Shown here in pieces: positions 9,811 through 18,443 of a stretch of DNA of 64,000 nucleotides; within the stretch, counting starts at the first letter, position 1, and every line of letters starts with the position of its first letter. The notes beneath the pieces are model-generated. The model was not told where the DNA came from, did not search any database, and worked only from the letters and a program-made list of their open reading frames with translations. The position numbers were made by a program, and so were the translations under genes. The DNA comes from an uncultured Oscillospiraceae bacterium (GTDB lineage: Bacteria > Bacillota > Clostridia > Oscillospirales > Oscillospiraceae). The stretch lies in assembly GCA_934597255.1 (NCBI GenBank), contig CAKTQV010000004.1:167801-231800 (forward strand). Direction: 5' to 3'.

Positions 9811-10671
9811 TTATGCCTCCCAGCGGCAGCTCGCCCCGCACGGGAGCACGAGACCGCTCGCCGTCACGGGCAGTCCAAGCTCCTGCGACCGGCTCGCGCC
9901 GCCGAAGTCTTTGGTAAAGATGCTTTCGGAAAGGTAGGTGAGCGTGGAGGCGGAAAGCCCGGTCGTGTAGGAATTGATGAGCACGAACAGCGGCCGCCCG
10001 GATAAAACCTGGCGCACCGTGGCCACAAGCTCCCACAGATTGTCCTCCAGCCGCCATACCTCGCCGCCGGGGCCCCGGCCGTAGGAGGGCGGGTCCATGA
10101 TGACGGCGTCGTAGCGGCGGCCGCGGCGTATCTCCCGCTGCACGAATTTCAGACAGTCGTCCACGATCCAGCGGACGGGCCGGCCGGCCAGACCGCAGGA
10201 GGCGGCGTTTTCCTTGCCCCAGGCGACCATGCCCTTGGCGGCGTCCACATGGCACACGGACGCGCCGGCGGCCAGACAGGCGCAGGTGGCCGCGCCGGTG
10301 TAGCCGAACAGGTTCAGCACGCTTATGGGCCGGCCGGCGCCGCGGATCTTATCCATAGCCCAGTCCCAGTTCGCGGCCTGCTCGGGAAACAGGCCGGTGT
10401 GCTTGAAGTTCATGGGCTTCACGTTCAGACGCAGCGCGCCGTAGGACAGCGTCCACGCCGCCGGCAGCGCGTTTTTCTCCCAGGCGCCGCCGCCGCTGGA
10501 CGAGCGCCGGTATACCGCGTCGGGCCGCTTCCAGCGGGGGTCGAGCCGGGGCGTGTCCCATATGGCCTGCGGCTCGGGCCGCAGCAGGATGTGCCGGCCC
10601 CAGCGCTCCAGCTTTTCGCCGCGGGAGGCGTCCAGCAGCTCATAGTCTTTCCATTGATCGGAAATCCACAT
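9811..10671 (-). CDS. Class I SAM-dependent methyltransferase, RlmI/RlmK-like (probable rRNA methyltransferase)
   Basis: This 286-residue protein carries SAM motif I as LNLFGYTGAATCACLAAGA, an acidic ribose-binding position (CHVDAAKGMVAWGKENA), and motif IV DPPSYGRG, the base-flipping signature of the COG1092 (RlmI-like 23S rRNA m5C methyltransferase) group. The N-terminal PUA domain of RlmI is replaced by a shorter tryptophan-rich region. The target is unknown. The start is the ATG at 10671 (MWISDQW), with AGGGAG 10 nt upstream; two upstream ATGs lack ribosome sites. It is the first gene of the long minus-strand block. Confidence 0.8.
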   Translation of the reverse strand: MWISDQWKDYELLDASRGEKLERWGRHILLRPEPQAIWDTPRLDPRWKRPDAVYRRSSSGGGAWEKNALPAAWTLSYGALRLNVKPMNFKHTGLFPEQAANWDWAMDKIRGAGRPISVLNLFGYTGAATCACLAAGASVCHVDAAKGMVAWGKENAASCGLAGRPVRWIVDDCLKFVQREIRRGRRYDAVIMDPPSYGRGPGGEVWRLEDNLWELVATVRQVLSGRPLFVLINSYTTGLSASTLTYLSESIFTKDFGGASRSQELGLPVTASGLVLPCGASCRWEA

Positions 10672-10708
10672 CGGTATGTTTCTCTCCCTGCTCATAAATA
10701 GACACACT

Positions 10709-10737
10709 ATTATATCATGTCAATATAGGCCGGTCAA
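10709..10737 (-). promoter_or_regulatory. Strong sigma-A-type promoter for the methyltransferase-ecf-truA block
   Basis: Reading the minus strand, TTGACC (10737-10732), a 17-nt spacer, and a perfect TATAAT (10714-10709) with an extended TGA before the -10. The predicted start is near 10702, giving a leader of about 30 nt before the ATG at 10671. Confidence 0.65.
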
Positions 10738-10786
10738 CGAGTAATCGGACGCTTTTTTTTTGGACAAAATTTAGCGGGCGCGGCGC

Positions 10787-10815
10787 TTGCATATTTGCCG
10801 GGAATGTATTAGAGT
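10787..10815 (+). promoter_or_regulatory. Possible promoter for the SGNH hydrolase-DUF4358 pair
   Basis: TTGCAT, 17-nt spacer, TAGAGT lie about 50 nt upstream of the ATG at 10863. Four of six bases match at the -10, so this is only plausible. Confidence 0.35.
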
Positions 10816-10862
10816 ATGGGGTACGGAATATCCGGGGTCGTCCGGTCGGAGGTAGTGTGTTC

Positions 10863-11765
10863 ATGCGCAGGGGCTTTTTTTCCCGCTTTGTTGTTTGTCT
10901 GGTCGTATTTGCGGCGGCCTTTGGCGTGACCTTCGGGGCGCTGCGGGCCGGCGACCGGAAGGCCGCAGCGCAGAGCGCATCGGCTTCGGCTGCGCCGTCC
11001 GTCCGGCCGGACGGGCCGGAACAGAGCGGGCAGCCGGACGCGCCCGGCACGCCGGGCGAAACGGCGGCGCTCCCTGTGGAGACGTCGGCCGTGTTCCCCG
11101 ATCCGGAGACGCCGCCGCCCGGGGAGACCGGGGAGACCGACGGGCAATCGACGGAGGTGGATGTCGAGTTCAGCGCGCCGTCGATCACGCCGCCGTATCA
11201 CGAGGAAAAGGCGCCGGACGATTATTTCCAGGACGCGGTCTTTGTCGGCAATTCGCTGGTGGAGGGACTGGGGCTGTATGCCGCCCTGTATGACGCGAGC
11301 ATCGATAAGGCGCACTTTGACACGGCGACGAGCCTGACGGTTTTCGGCGCCGGGGACTATTTCCGGGACGCCGCGGACGGCGGCTACGGCAAGGTGTATA
11401 TCGGCCTCGGCCTCAACGAGATCGGCTTTGACCGCGAGGCCATCCGCGAGGAAAACGAAAAGGCGGTCGATACCATCCGGGCCGGCAATCCCGACGCGAT
11501 CATCTATTTCTTCTCTCTGACGCCGCTGTCGCAGCACCGCTCGGAGACCGACAGCCTGTACAACATGAAAAACGCCGCCGAGGTCAGCGAGATCATCCGG
11601 CAGGTCGCAGAAAAGAAAGGCTGCTATTACATGGATCTCAACCCGGTCCTGGCCGGCAGCGACGGCTATCTGCCCTCGGACGTGACCGGCGACGGCATCC
11701 ACTGCGTCAAGGAATACTACCCGAAGTGGTACGACTACCTGGAACACAATTATGTGCTGCCGTGA
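10863..11765 (+). CDS. SGNH/GDSL-type hydrolase, membrane-anchored or secreted
   Basis: This 300-residue protein has an N-terminal membrane helix (FVVCLVVFAAAFGVTFGAL), a Pro/Ser/Glu-rich linker to about residue 110, then an SGNH fold. Block I is FVGNSLVEGLG with the nucleophile Ser, a block III-like segment is YIGLGLNEIG (Asn for the oxyanion hole), and block V is DGIHCVKEYY with the Asp-x-x-His pair. Such domains act as esterases or acetyl-transferring hydrolases on cell-surface glycans. The ATG at 10863 is 10 nt from GGAGG; a GTG at 10857 is possible but too close. The DUF4358 lipoprotein follows 25 nt downstream, a common pairing. Confidence 0.75.
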   Translation: MRRGFFSRFVVCLVVFAAAFGVTFGALRAGDRKAAAQSASASAAPSVRPDGPEQSGQPDAPGTPGETAALPVETSAVFPDPETPPPGETGETDGQSTEVDVEFSAPSITPPYHEEKAPDDYFQDAVFVGNSLVEGLGLYAALYDASIDKAHFDTATSLTVFGAGDYFRDAADGGYGKVYIGLGLNEIGFDREAIREENEKAVDTIRAGNPDAIIYFFSLTPLSQHRSETDSLYNMKNAAEVSEIIRQVAEKKGCYYMDLNPVLAGSDGYLPSDVTGDGIHCVKEYYPKWYDYLEHNYVLP

Positions 11766-11790
11766 GCAGCGGAAAGAAATGAGGTACGAC

Positions 11791-12255
11791 ATGAAAAAGA
11801 TCGTGGCAATGCTTCTGGCGCTGGCGCTGTTTTCCTTCGCCGCCGGCTGCGGGGACAAGGCGGGCGCGGATATCGACGTCGCCGCGCTCGGCGCGGAGCT
11901 GGCGCAGGCGGATATTTTTGACGACATCGTTTCGGAAATGCCCGCGGAGCTGGCGCCCCGCTTTTACAGCTATGACGACGGCGACGTGACCGAGTGCGTT
12001 CTGTACCAGTCCACGATGGCTGCGGCCGAGGAGGTCTTTGTGGCCAAGTGCGCCGACGAGGCGGCGGCGGGCCGCGTGAAGGCGGCCTGTGAGCAGCGCG
12101 TGGCCGATCAGACGGCGGCGTATGAAAGCTATGTGCCGGCGGAGGTGCCGAAGCTGCAGAGCGCGATTCTGCAGGTGTCCGGCTGCTATGTGATCTTCGT
12201 CGTCAGCCGCGACGCGGCGGCCGCGCAGAAGATCGTGGACGGCTATCTGAAATAA
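11791..12255 (+). CDS. DUF4358 family lipoprotein
   Basis: This 154-residue protein starts MKKIVAMLLALALFSFAAGC, a signal peptide with a lipobox (FAAGC) that would acylate the cysteine and anchor it outside the membrane. The mature part (two-domain alternation of Ala/Glu-rich helices and the QVSGCYVIFVVS strand) fits DUF4358, of unknown function. Its gene follows the SGNH hydrolase closely and ends at a strong terminator, so both likely act together at the envelope. The ATG is preceded by GAGG at 7 nt. Confidence 0.7.
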   Translation: MKKIVAMLLALALFSFAAGCGDKAGADIDVAALGAELAQADIFDDIVSEMPAELAPRFYSYDDGDVTECVLYQSTMAAAEEVFVAKCADEAAAGRVKAACEQRVADQTAAYESYVPAEVPKLQSAILQVSGCYVIFVVSRDAAAAQKIVDGYLK

Positions 12256-12285
12256 AAAGTCTCCGGCGTATCCGCCGGATAAAAA

Positions 12286-12321
12286 AACGCCGTATGGCTC
12301 AAGGCCATACGGCGTTTTTTT
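12286..12321 (+). terminator. Intrinsic terminator after the DUF4358 gene
   Basis: A 13-bp stem (AACGCCGTATGGC / GCCATACGGCGTT, loop TCAAG) is followed by a run of T. A smaller CCGGC/GCCGG hairpin lies just before it at about 12263-12278. Confidence 0.85.
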
Positions 12322-12368
12322 ATGCTATTCACCGCGCCGGGGCTGTCCGGCAGGGACAGGCGGAGCGC

Positions 12369-13001
12369 TTACAGCCTTCGGATCGGATGCCGGATAACGG
12401 TCCTCCATTTTTCCGGCGGCGTTTTTCTTGCGTCGGACATATAAATTTCGTGGTGCAGCCGGTGGTCGTTCAGGTCGTTTGCGTAGCCGTTTTGCGCTAT
12501 GTATTCATCCATCCGCGCGATGGTCGCGGGCTCGTCGTCGAAGGGGCCGGTGTGCATTATCTGAACGCACAGGCCCTCGTCAACGGTCAGAAATTCCGCG
12601 GCCGAGCAATCCAGCTTTTTCTTTTTTTCCGCCGTCTCCACGGCCCACTCAAAATCCTTTCGCGCAATAAAATCCGGCAGACGGAGAACGGAGATCCAGC
12701 GGAAGGCGGATTTATCCGCGCAGGCCGCGCCGCCGGCGCCGTCCGGCTGCCAGAAGCCTTCCAGCGGCGGGACGACGTATTCAAAGAATCCGTCGATCCT
12801 GTGGTCGGTTTTATAGCTCATCTTCAGCGTGTATGCCACGGCATACAGAACGCCGATCGCCTGCTGATAAGCCCCGTTTTCCTCGTTCGGATCGCCCGCG
12901 CCTCTTACGGCGATATGATTCGCTTTTGGAACATCCACGATCTGTGGCCTGTTTTTGGGCATATAGTATTCCTTATACTCTTTTTTGAAATCAAAAGCCA
13001 T
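12369..13001 (-). CDS. GyrI-like small-molecule-binding domain protein
   Basis: This 210-residue cytoplasmic protein matches the stand-alone GyrI-like/SoxS-type effector-binding family: an early IVDVPKANHIAVRGAGDPN strand, the FFEYVVPPLEGFW segment, and CVQIMHTGPFDDEPATI, the usual 'G.y..l' binding strand with a conserved Glu. Family members bind hydrophobic or cationic compounds, either as regulators' sensor parts or as esterase-like hydrolases. No DNA-binding domain is present. GGAGG lies 7 nt before the ATG, and an extended -10 (TGATATACT) on the minus strand near 13041-13036 may give it its own promoter behind argF. Confidence 0.7.
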   Translation of the reverse strand: MAFDFKKEYKEYYMPKNRPQIVDVPKANHIAVRGAGDPNEENGAYQQAIGVLYAVAYTLKMSYKTDHRIDGFFEYVVPPLEGFWQPDGAGGAACADKSAFRWISVLRLPDFIARKDFEWAVETAEKKKKLDCSAAEFLTVDEGLCVQIMHTGPFDDEPATIARMDEYIAQNGYANDLNDHRLHHEIYMSDARKTPPEKWRTVIRHPIRRL

Positions 13002-13080
13002 GATGTTCCTCCAAAACCCTGAAGTGATCAGATGGAGTATATCATGAAAGCGCCGGAAAGGCCAGCGGATCCCGAGCTGC

Positions 13081-14064
13081 TCAGGCGAGCGTGGCGGCCA
13101 TGACGGCCTTGATGGTGTGCATGCGGTTCTCCGCCTCGTCGAACACGAGCGAACGCGGGCTTTCGAATACGCTGTCGCTGACCTCCATCTCCGTCACGCC
13201 GAAGCGGGCGGCGATATCCGCGCCGATGGTCGTGTTCGTGTCGTGGAAGGCGGGCAGACAGTGCATGAACACAGCCTGTTCCCCGGCCAGCGCCATGAGC
13301 GCGTCGTTCACCTGATAGGGCGCAAGCTCGGCGATGCGCTCCGCCCAGACCTCGGCCGGCTCGCCCATGGACACCCACACGTCGGTGTACACGACGTCCG
13401 CGCCCTTCACGGCGGCGGTGTCCTCGGAAAACTCCAGCACGGCGCCCGTCCCGGCGGCGATGGCCCGGCACTGGTCGATCAGCGCCGGATCGGGGAAGTA
13501 TTTGGCGCTCGTGCAGGCGACGAAATGCATCCCCAGCTTCGCGCAGCCGACCATGAGCGAATTGCCCATGTTGTAGCGCGCGTCGCCCATGTAGGCGAGC
13601 TTGATGCCCTTCAGACGGCCGAAATGCTCCTGAATGGTGAGGAAGTCGGCCAGTATCTGCGTGGGGTGGAACTCGTTCGTCAGACCGTTCCAGACGGGCA
13701 CGCCGGCATACTGCGCCAGCGTTTCCACGACGCTCTGGCCAAAGCCGCGGTATTCGATGCCGTCGAACATACGGCCGAGAACGCGCGCCGTATCGGCGAT
13801 GCTCTCCTTTTTGCCGATCTGCGAGCCGCTGGGGTCGAGATAGGTCGTGCCCATGCCGAGATCGTGCGCGGCCACCTCGAAGGCGCAGCGCGTGCGCGTG
13901 CTCGTCTTTTCAAAGATGAGCGCGATATTTTTTCCCTCGCAGAGCCGGTGGGGTATCCCGGCCTTTTTCTCCGCCTTGAGTTTGGCGGCGAGCGCGAGCA
14001 GCGCTTCGATATCTTCGCTGCTGAGATCGAGCAGCTTCAGAAAGCTTTTTCCCTTCAGATCCAT
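13081..14064 (-). CDS. argF: Ornithine carbamoyltransferase
   Basis: This 327-residue enzyme condenses ornithine and carbamoyl phosphate to citrulline. Carbamoyl-phosphate binding residues are in STRTRC (55-60) and HPTQ (133-136); the ornithine-binding and catalytic loop is [10 protein letters not shown] near residue 263. Length and motifs are those of catabolic or anabolic OTCases; the arg operon context points to the biosynthetic role, although an arginine deiminase gene elsewhere in the window leaves a catabolic contribution open. It is the last gene of argG-argH-SBP-permease-argF, 38 nt behind the permease. Confidence 0.93.
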   Translation of the reverse strand: MDLKGKSFLKLLDLSSEDIEALLALAAKLKAEKKAGIPHRLCEGKNIALIFEKTSTRTRCAFEVAAHDLGMGTTYLDPSGSQIGKKESIADTARVLGRMFDGIEYRGFGQSVVETLAQYAGVPVWNGLTNEFHPTQILADFLTIQEHFGRLKGIKLAYMGDARYNMGNSLMVGCAKLGMHFVACTSAKYFPDPALIDQCRAIAAGTGAVLEFSEDTAAVKGADVVYTDVWVSMGEPAEVWAERIAELAPYQVNDALMALAGEQAVFMHCLPAFHDTNTTIGADIAARFGVTEMEVSDSVFESPRSLVFDEAENRMHTIKAVMAATLA

Positions 14065-14102
14065 GATTATCCTCCCTGCGGCGGCGCGCCGCGTTCCGTT
14101 TT

Positions 14103-14819
14103 TCAGCGCCGGTCGCTGCGGCGCAGATTTTTTTCCAGTCTGGCCAGCGCCTGCGTGAGCAGCACGACGAGCGCCAGATACGTCAGCGCCACGGCCAGCA
14201 GCGGATTGACCGCGTCAAAGGTGTTGTTGCGGATCAGATTTCCCGCCCGCGTCAGATCCTGCACGGCCACATAGCCGGCCACGGCGGTCTCCTTGAGCAG
14301 CGCGATCATCTCGTTTCCGATGGCCGGCAGGATGTTTTTCATAGCCTGCGGCAGGATGACGAGCGCGGTCGTCTGCAGCCGGGACATCCCGAGCGAGCGG
14401 CCGGCCTCCATCTGGCCGGGGTCCACGGAGGCGATGCCGCTGCGCATGAGCTCGGCCATGTACGCGCCGGAATTGATGCCGAACGTCACGATGGCGACGG
14501 CGATGCCGTCCGAGGCGCTCAGTACGATGAAATAGAAGATCAGCAGCAGCACGACCACGGGCACGCCGCGGATGACCGTGACGTACAGGTCGCACAGCGC
14601 GCACAGCGGGCGCAGCGCCCGGCTTCCTTCGCCGCAATACTTGATAACGGCCACGAGCGCGCCGATCACAACGCCGATGCCGAGCGCCCCGACGGTGATC
14701 AAAAGCGTGTTGCCCAGCCCCTCGAGCAGCATCCTGTAGCGATCCTGCTCAAGGAAGGTCTCCGCGAGCTTGGCCCCCCATGCGGAGAAAAAGGCGGCGA
14801 GCGATCCAAACAGCTTCAT
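14103..14819 (-). CDS. Polar amino acid ABC transporter permease (HisM/GlnP type) in the arginine operon
   Basis: This 238-residue membrane protein has about five helices and the permease coupling loop [28 protein letters not shown] (EAA motif, around residues 138-165). It would move amino acids across the membrane with the binding protein encoded 9 nt upstream. No ATPase gene is present in this operon, so the ATPase must come from elsewhere, possibly the one at 23894. Position between argH and argF suggests arginine, ornithine, citrulline or lysine as substrate, which is inference from context. Confidence 0.85.
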   Translation of the reverse strand: MKLFGSLAAFFSAWGAKLAETFLEQDRYRMLLEGLGNTLLITVGALGIGVVIGALVAVIKYCGEGSRALRPLCALCDLYVTVIRGVPVVVLLLIFYFIVLSASDGIAVAIVTFGINSGAYMAELMRSGIASVDPGQMEAGRSLGMSRLQTTALVILPQAMKNILPAIGNEMIALLKETAVAGYVAVQDLTRAGNLIRNNTFDAVNPLLAVALTYLALVVLLTQALARLEKNLRRSDRR

Positions 14820-14828
14820 GCGTCCGAT

Positions 14829-15602
14829 TCAGGGGGCGACGTAGCTTACGCCCCAGGCGGCGAAGATGTCCGCCACGGTGCCGTCGGCCAGCATCTCGTC
14901 CAGCGCGGTGTTGACCGCGGAGACCAGCTCGTCGCTGCCCTTGGCGAAGGCGAAGGCATACGGCTCGGTCGTCATGGCCTCCTCCAGCGTCACAAGGCCG
15001 AGCGGCCCGGCCATAGCCACGGCGACCTCGTTGTCCACGACCCAGGCGTCCACCTTGCCGCCCGTGAGCGCGGCGGCCGCGTCGTTGTTGGAGGTGAAGG
15101 CCAGCACGTCGTAGCCGTTTTCCATGCAGTAATCCTCGGCGGTGGTGCCGGTCTGGACGGATATCTTTTTCCCGTCAAGATCGGCCTTGCAGCTTATGCC
15201 GCTGCCGGCCGGGACGACGATGGTCTGGGCGGCGAGGAAATACGGCTCGGAAAAGTCCACGTTTTCCTTACGCTTTTCCGTGATGGTGATGCCGGACATG
15301 CCGACGTCGAACTTTCCGGCCTGCACGCCGGGGATGACGGATTCGAAATCCATCTGCTCGATCTGGAGCGTCACGCCGAGGCTCTCGGCGATCTTTTCGA
15401 GGATGTCGACCTCGATGCCGGCGACCTCGCCGTTTTCAAGCGATTCGAAGGGCGGAAAGTCCGGGCTCGTGGCGACGGTGAGAACGCCCTTGTCCTGGAT
15501 GGCGGCCAGGCCTCCGGCCGGCTTTCCGCCGCAGCCGGGCAGAAGACAGAAAACGGCGGCGATCAGGAGCGCGAGCGCGATGACTTTTGAATATTTTATC
15601 AT
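14829..15602 (-). CDS. Amino acid ABC transporter substrate-binding lipoprotein in the arginine operon
   Basis: This 257-residue type 2 binding protein has a signal peptide and lipobox ending at CLLPGC, followed by the family opening LTVATSPDFPPFE, GIEVDILEKIAESLG, the MSGITITEKRKENVDFSEPYF core, and VDAWVVDNEVAVAMAG at the crossover. It ends with the usual DEMLADGTVADIFAAWGV. The start overlaps the argH stop (ATGA). Together with the permease it forms an uptake system lacking an ATPase gene. Substrate is probably a basic amino acid or urea-cycle intermediate, judged by neighbours only. Confidence 0.85.
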   Translation of the reverse strand: MIKYSKVIALALLIAAVFCLLPGCGGKPAGGLAAIQDKGVLTVATSPDFPPFESLENGEVAGIEVDILEKIAESLGVTLQIEQMDFESVIPGVQAGKFDVGMSGITITEKRKENVDFSEPYFLAAQTIVVPAGSGISCKADLDGKKISVQTGTTAEDYCMENGYDVLAFTSNNDAAAALTGGKVDAWVVDNEVAVAMAGPLGLVTLEEAMTTEPYAFAFAKGSDELVSAVNTALDEMLADGTVADIFAAWGVSYVAP

Positions 15603-17002
15603 GATCCTTCTCCTTTGTGAATTGTCTGAGCTGCCAGATATTCCTTGCAGCTTTGTATCTGTGCGTATACGGAATCGGGCGCGGGGCCGCCGGGCGAGCG
15701 GCGGCGGGAAACGCAGCGGTCGAGCGACAGGGCGTCGTATATGTCCTCGTCAAAGCAGCCGCTGTAGGAGCGCAGCTGCTCCAGCGTGAGCGATTCCAGC
15801 ACCTGCCCGCCGGCGATGCAGTCGGCGACGATGCGGCCGGTGAGCTGATAGGCGCTGCGGAAGGGGAGACCCTTTGCCGTCAGATAGTCGGCCATATCGG
15901 TGGCGTTGATGAAGCCGCCGGCGGCCGCGGCGCGCATGGTCCCGCGGCAGACCCTCATGGAGCCGAGCATCGGCGCCATGACGCGCAGGCAGGCCTTCAC
16001 GGTGTCCGCGCAGTCGAACACGGCCTCCTTGTCCTCCTGCATATCCTTGTTGTAGGCCAGCGGCAGACCCTTCATTACGGTCAGCAGAGCGACCAGATCG
16101 CCGTAAACGCGGCCGGTCTTTCCCCGGCACAGCTCGGCCATGTCGGGATTCTTTTTCTGGGGCATGATGGACGAGCCGGTCGTGAACGCGTCGTCCAACT
16201 CGATGAAGCGGAACTCCCAGCTCGACCACAGCACCAGCTCCTCCGACAGCCGCGACAGGTGCATCATGACAATGGCGCAGGCGGACAGGAAATCAAGGCA
16301 GAAATCGCGGTCGGAAACGCCGTCCATGCTGTTGAGGGCGATGTGGGAAAAGCCGAGCTGCCGCGCCTCCCACGCGCGGTCGATGTCCCAGCTCGTGCCG
16401 GCCAGCGCGCAGCAGCCGATGGGGCTGCTGTCAAGGCGGCGGCCGGCGTCGTCCAGGCGGTCGATGTCCCGGCGCAGCATCATGGCGTAGGCCATGAGAT
16501 GGTGGCCGAACGTGACGGGCTGCGCCCGCTGCATGTGCGTGTAGCCGGGCATGACGGCGTCGGCGTTCGCTTCGGCCTGCGCCGTCAGGGCTTCCAGCAG
16601 CGCCAGCACGAGCGAGCGGACTTCGGCCAGCTCGCGGCGCAGATACAGGCGCAGATCGAGCGCGACCTGATCGTTGCGCGAGCGGGCGGTGTGGAGCTTT
16701 TTCCCCAGCGCGCCGAGCCGCCGCGTCAGCTCCTGCTCGACAAAGCTGTGAACGTCCTCGGCCTGGGGGTCGACGGCCAGTGCGCCGGCCTCTACATCCG
16801 CCAGTATCCCGCCGAGCCCGGCGATGAGCGCTTCGGCCTCGTCCGGGCGGAGGATGCCGCGCCGGCCGAGCATGCCGGCGTGGGCGACCGAGCCGCGGAT
16901 GTCCTCCGTGAGCATGCGGCGGTCAAAGCGGATGGAGGAGTTGAAGTCGTCGGCGAGCGGGTCGGTATGGCTTCCGGCCCGTCCGTCCCATAGCTTTGTC
17001 AT
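15599..17002 (-). CDS. argH: Argininosuccinate lyase
   Basis: This 467-residue enzyme of the fumarase/aspartase superfamily splits argininosuccinate into arginine and fumarate. The superfamily signature GSSIMPQKKNPD (around residues 278-289) carries the catalytic Ser. Other marks are RSRNDQVALDLRLYLR, the GYTHMQRAQPVTFGHH loop with the catalytic His, and the usual tetrameric-core length. The gene starts 13 nt after argG and overlaps the binding-protein gene by 4 nt, so it is translationally coupled on one arg message. Confidence 0.95.
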   Translation of the reverse strand: MTKLWDGRAGSHTDPLADDFNSSIRFDRRMLTEDIRGSVAHAGMLGRRGILRPDEAEALIAGLGGILADVEAGALAVDPQAEDVHSFVEQELTRRLGALGKKLHTARSRNDQVALDLRLYLRRELAEVRSLVLALLEALTAQAEANADAVMPGYTHMQRAQPVTFGHHLMAYAMMLRRDIDRLDDAGRRLDSSPIGCCALAGTSWDIDRAWEARQLGFSHIALNSMDGVSDRDFCLDFLSACAIVMMHLSRLSEELVLWSSWEFRFIELDDAFTTGSSIMPQKKNPDMAELCRGKTGRVYGDLVALLTVMKGLPLAYNKDMQEDKEAVFDCADTVKACLRVMAPMLGSMRVCRGTMRAAAAGGFINATDMADYLTAKGLPFRSAYQLTGRIVADCIAGGQVLESLTLEQLRSYSGCFDEDIYDALSLDRCVSRRRSPGGPAPDSVYAQIQSCKEYLAAQTIHKGEGS

Positions 17003-17015
17003 GGCGCGCCTCCGT

Positions 17016-18242
17016 TCATCCCCTGAGCTTTCCCTGCTCCATCAGCGCCTGTATCTGGGTGGGCAGCCCCCAGAGCTGGATGAAGCCGCCGGCCTGGGCC
17101 TGATCGTAGTCGCTTTCGCCGAAGGTGCATATCTGTTCGGAATACAGCGAATACGGGCTTTTCACGCCGGCCTTGATGATGTTGCCCTTGTACAGCTTCA
17201 GCCGCACCGTTCCGGTGACGGTCTTCTGCGTTTCGGCCACGAACGCGCTCAGCGCCGTGCGGAGCGGGGAATACCAAAGGCCGTTGTACAGCAGCTCGGC
17301 GAAGCATATGCTCAGCTCCTGCTTTTTGTGCGCCGTCATCTTGTCGAGACAGAGCGTTTCGAGCGTCTGATGCGCCTTGTAAAGAATGGCGCCGCCGGGC
17401 GTTTCGTACACGCCGCGGCACTTCATGCCCACGAGCCGGTTTTCCACGATGTCGAGCAGGCCGATGCCGTTTTTGCCGCCCAGCTCGTTGAGCTTCCAGA
17501 TCATATCGACGGCGCTCATCTTCACGCCGTCGAGCGCGGTGGGAACGCCCTGCTCAAAGTCGATGGCGACATAGGTCGGCGTGTCCGGCGCGTCGATGGG
17601 GGAGACGCCCATCTCCAGGAAGCCGGGCTTTTCATACTGCGGCTCGCTCCACGGGTCCTCCAGATCCAGTCCCTCATGGCTCAGATGCCAGAGATTCTTG
17701 TCCTTGGAATAGTTTGTCTCGCGGCTGATCTTCAGCGGGATGCCGTGCGCCTCGGCGTAGTCGATCTCCTTGTCCCGCGAGCTCAGCTCCCATTCCCGCC
17801 ACGGGGCGATGATGGGCATATCCGGGGCGAAGTGCCGGATGGCCAGCTCGAAGCGGACCTGGTCGTTGCCCTTGCCGGTGCAGCCGTGGGCGATGGCGTC
17901 GGCGCCCTCGGCCTTGGCGATCTCCACCAGCTTCTTGGCGATCACGGGACGGGCGAAGGCGGTCCCGAGCAGGTATTCCTCGTAAACGGCCCCGGCCTGC
18001 ATGGAGGGGATGATGACGTCGTCCACCATTTCCTGACACAGATCGGCCGCGAAAAATTTGGAGGCGCCGGTGAGGAGGGCTTTTTCCTCCAGCCCCTCCA
18101 GCTCGTCGGCCTGGCCCACGTTGCCGGCCACGGCGATGATCTCCGCGTTGTTGTAGTTCTCCTTCAGCCAGGGGATAATGACCGAGGTATCCAGCCCGCC
18201 GGAGTAGGCCAGGACGATCTTTTTGATGCTTTCCTTCTTCAT
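17016..18242 (-). CDS. argG: Argininosuccinate synthase
   Basis: This 408-residue enzyme joins citrulline and aspartate using ATP. The PP-loop is [10 protein letters not shown] (residues about 11-20), followed by the citrulline/aspartate-binding segments [14 protein letters not shown] and the [17 protein letters not shown]-terminal tetramerisation arm. The ATG at 18242 has GGAGG 10 nt upstream; the frame continues open for 42 codons further but through the promoter. First gene of the arg operon, with a palindrome over its -10 that resembles an ArgR site. Confidence 0.95.
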   Translation of the reverse strand: MKKESIKKIVLAYSGGLDTSVIIPWLKENYNNAEIIAVAGNVGQADELEGLEEKALLTGASKFFAADLCQEMVDDVIIPSMQAGAVYEEYLLGTAFARPVIAKKLVEIAKAEGADAIAHGCTGKGNDQVRFELAIRHFAPDMPIIAPWREWELSSRDKEIDYAEAHGIPLKISRETNYSKDKNLWHLSHEGLDLEDPWSEPQYEKPGFLEMGVSPIDAPDTPTYVAIDFEQGVPTALDGVKMSAVDMIWKLNELGGKNGIGLLDIVENRLVGMKCRGVYETPGGAILYKAHQTLETLCLDKMTAHKKQELSICFAELLYNGLWYSPLRTALSAFVAETQKTVTGTVRLKLYKGNIIKAGVKSPYSLYSEQICTFGESDYDQAQAGGFIQLWGLPTQIQALMEQGKLRG

Positions 18243-18277
18243 GATCGGCGCGCCTCCTTGAATGAATATCTGTTTTA

Positions 18278-18313
18278 TGTGCATAATTATACACACAAGG
18301 CGGGTTCCGTCAA
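18278..18313 (-). promoter_or_regulatory. argG promoter with overlapping 18-bp palindrome (ArgR-box-like operator)
   Basis: On the minus strand: TTGACG (18313-18308), a 16-nt spacer, TATAAT (18291-18286). The -10 sits inside TGTGCATAATTATACACA (18278-18295), palindromic except for one base pair. Its size, AT core and TG...CA ends resemble ARG boxes, and arginine repression of argG is established for ArgR systems; the assignment here is inference. Confidence 0.6.
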
Positions 18314-18349
18314 GGGGGAAATTGATTTTTATCCATATACACAACAAAG

Positions 18350-18391
18350 CGGCAGACGATGCGCACACGGGCTGTGCACATTGTCTGCCGG
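18350..18391. repeat. Imperfect inverted repeat between argG promoter and htrA terminator
   Basis: CGGCAGAC (18350-18357) pairs with GTCTGCCG (18384-18391), with inner ATG/CAT and GCACA/TGTGC pairs separated by mismatches. It could serve as a second hairpin behind the htrA terminator. Confidence 0.4.
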
Positions 18392-18394
18392 AAA

Positions 18395-18431
18395 GAAAAA
18401 CCGCCGCGGACTCCGGTCGGAGTCCGCGGCG
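18395..18431 (-). terminator. Intrinsic terminator after htrA
   Basis: A 13-bp perfect stem at 18402-18414 / 18419-18431 with loop GGTC; on the minus strand it is followed by TTTTTCTTTCC. Confidence 0.85.
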
Positions 18432-18443
18432 TGCGCGCGTTTT

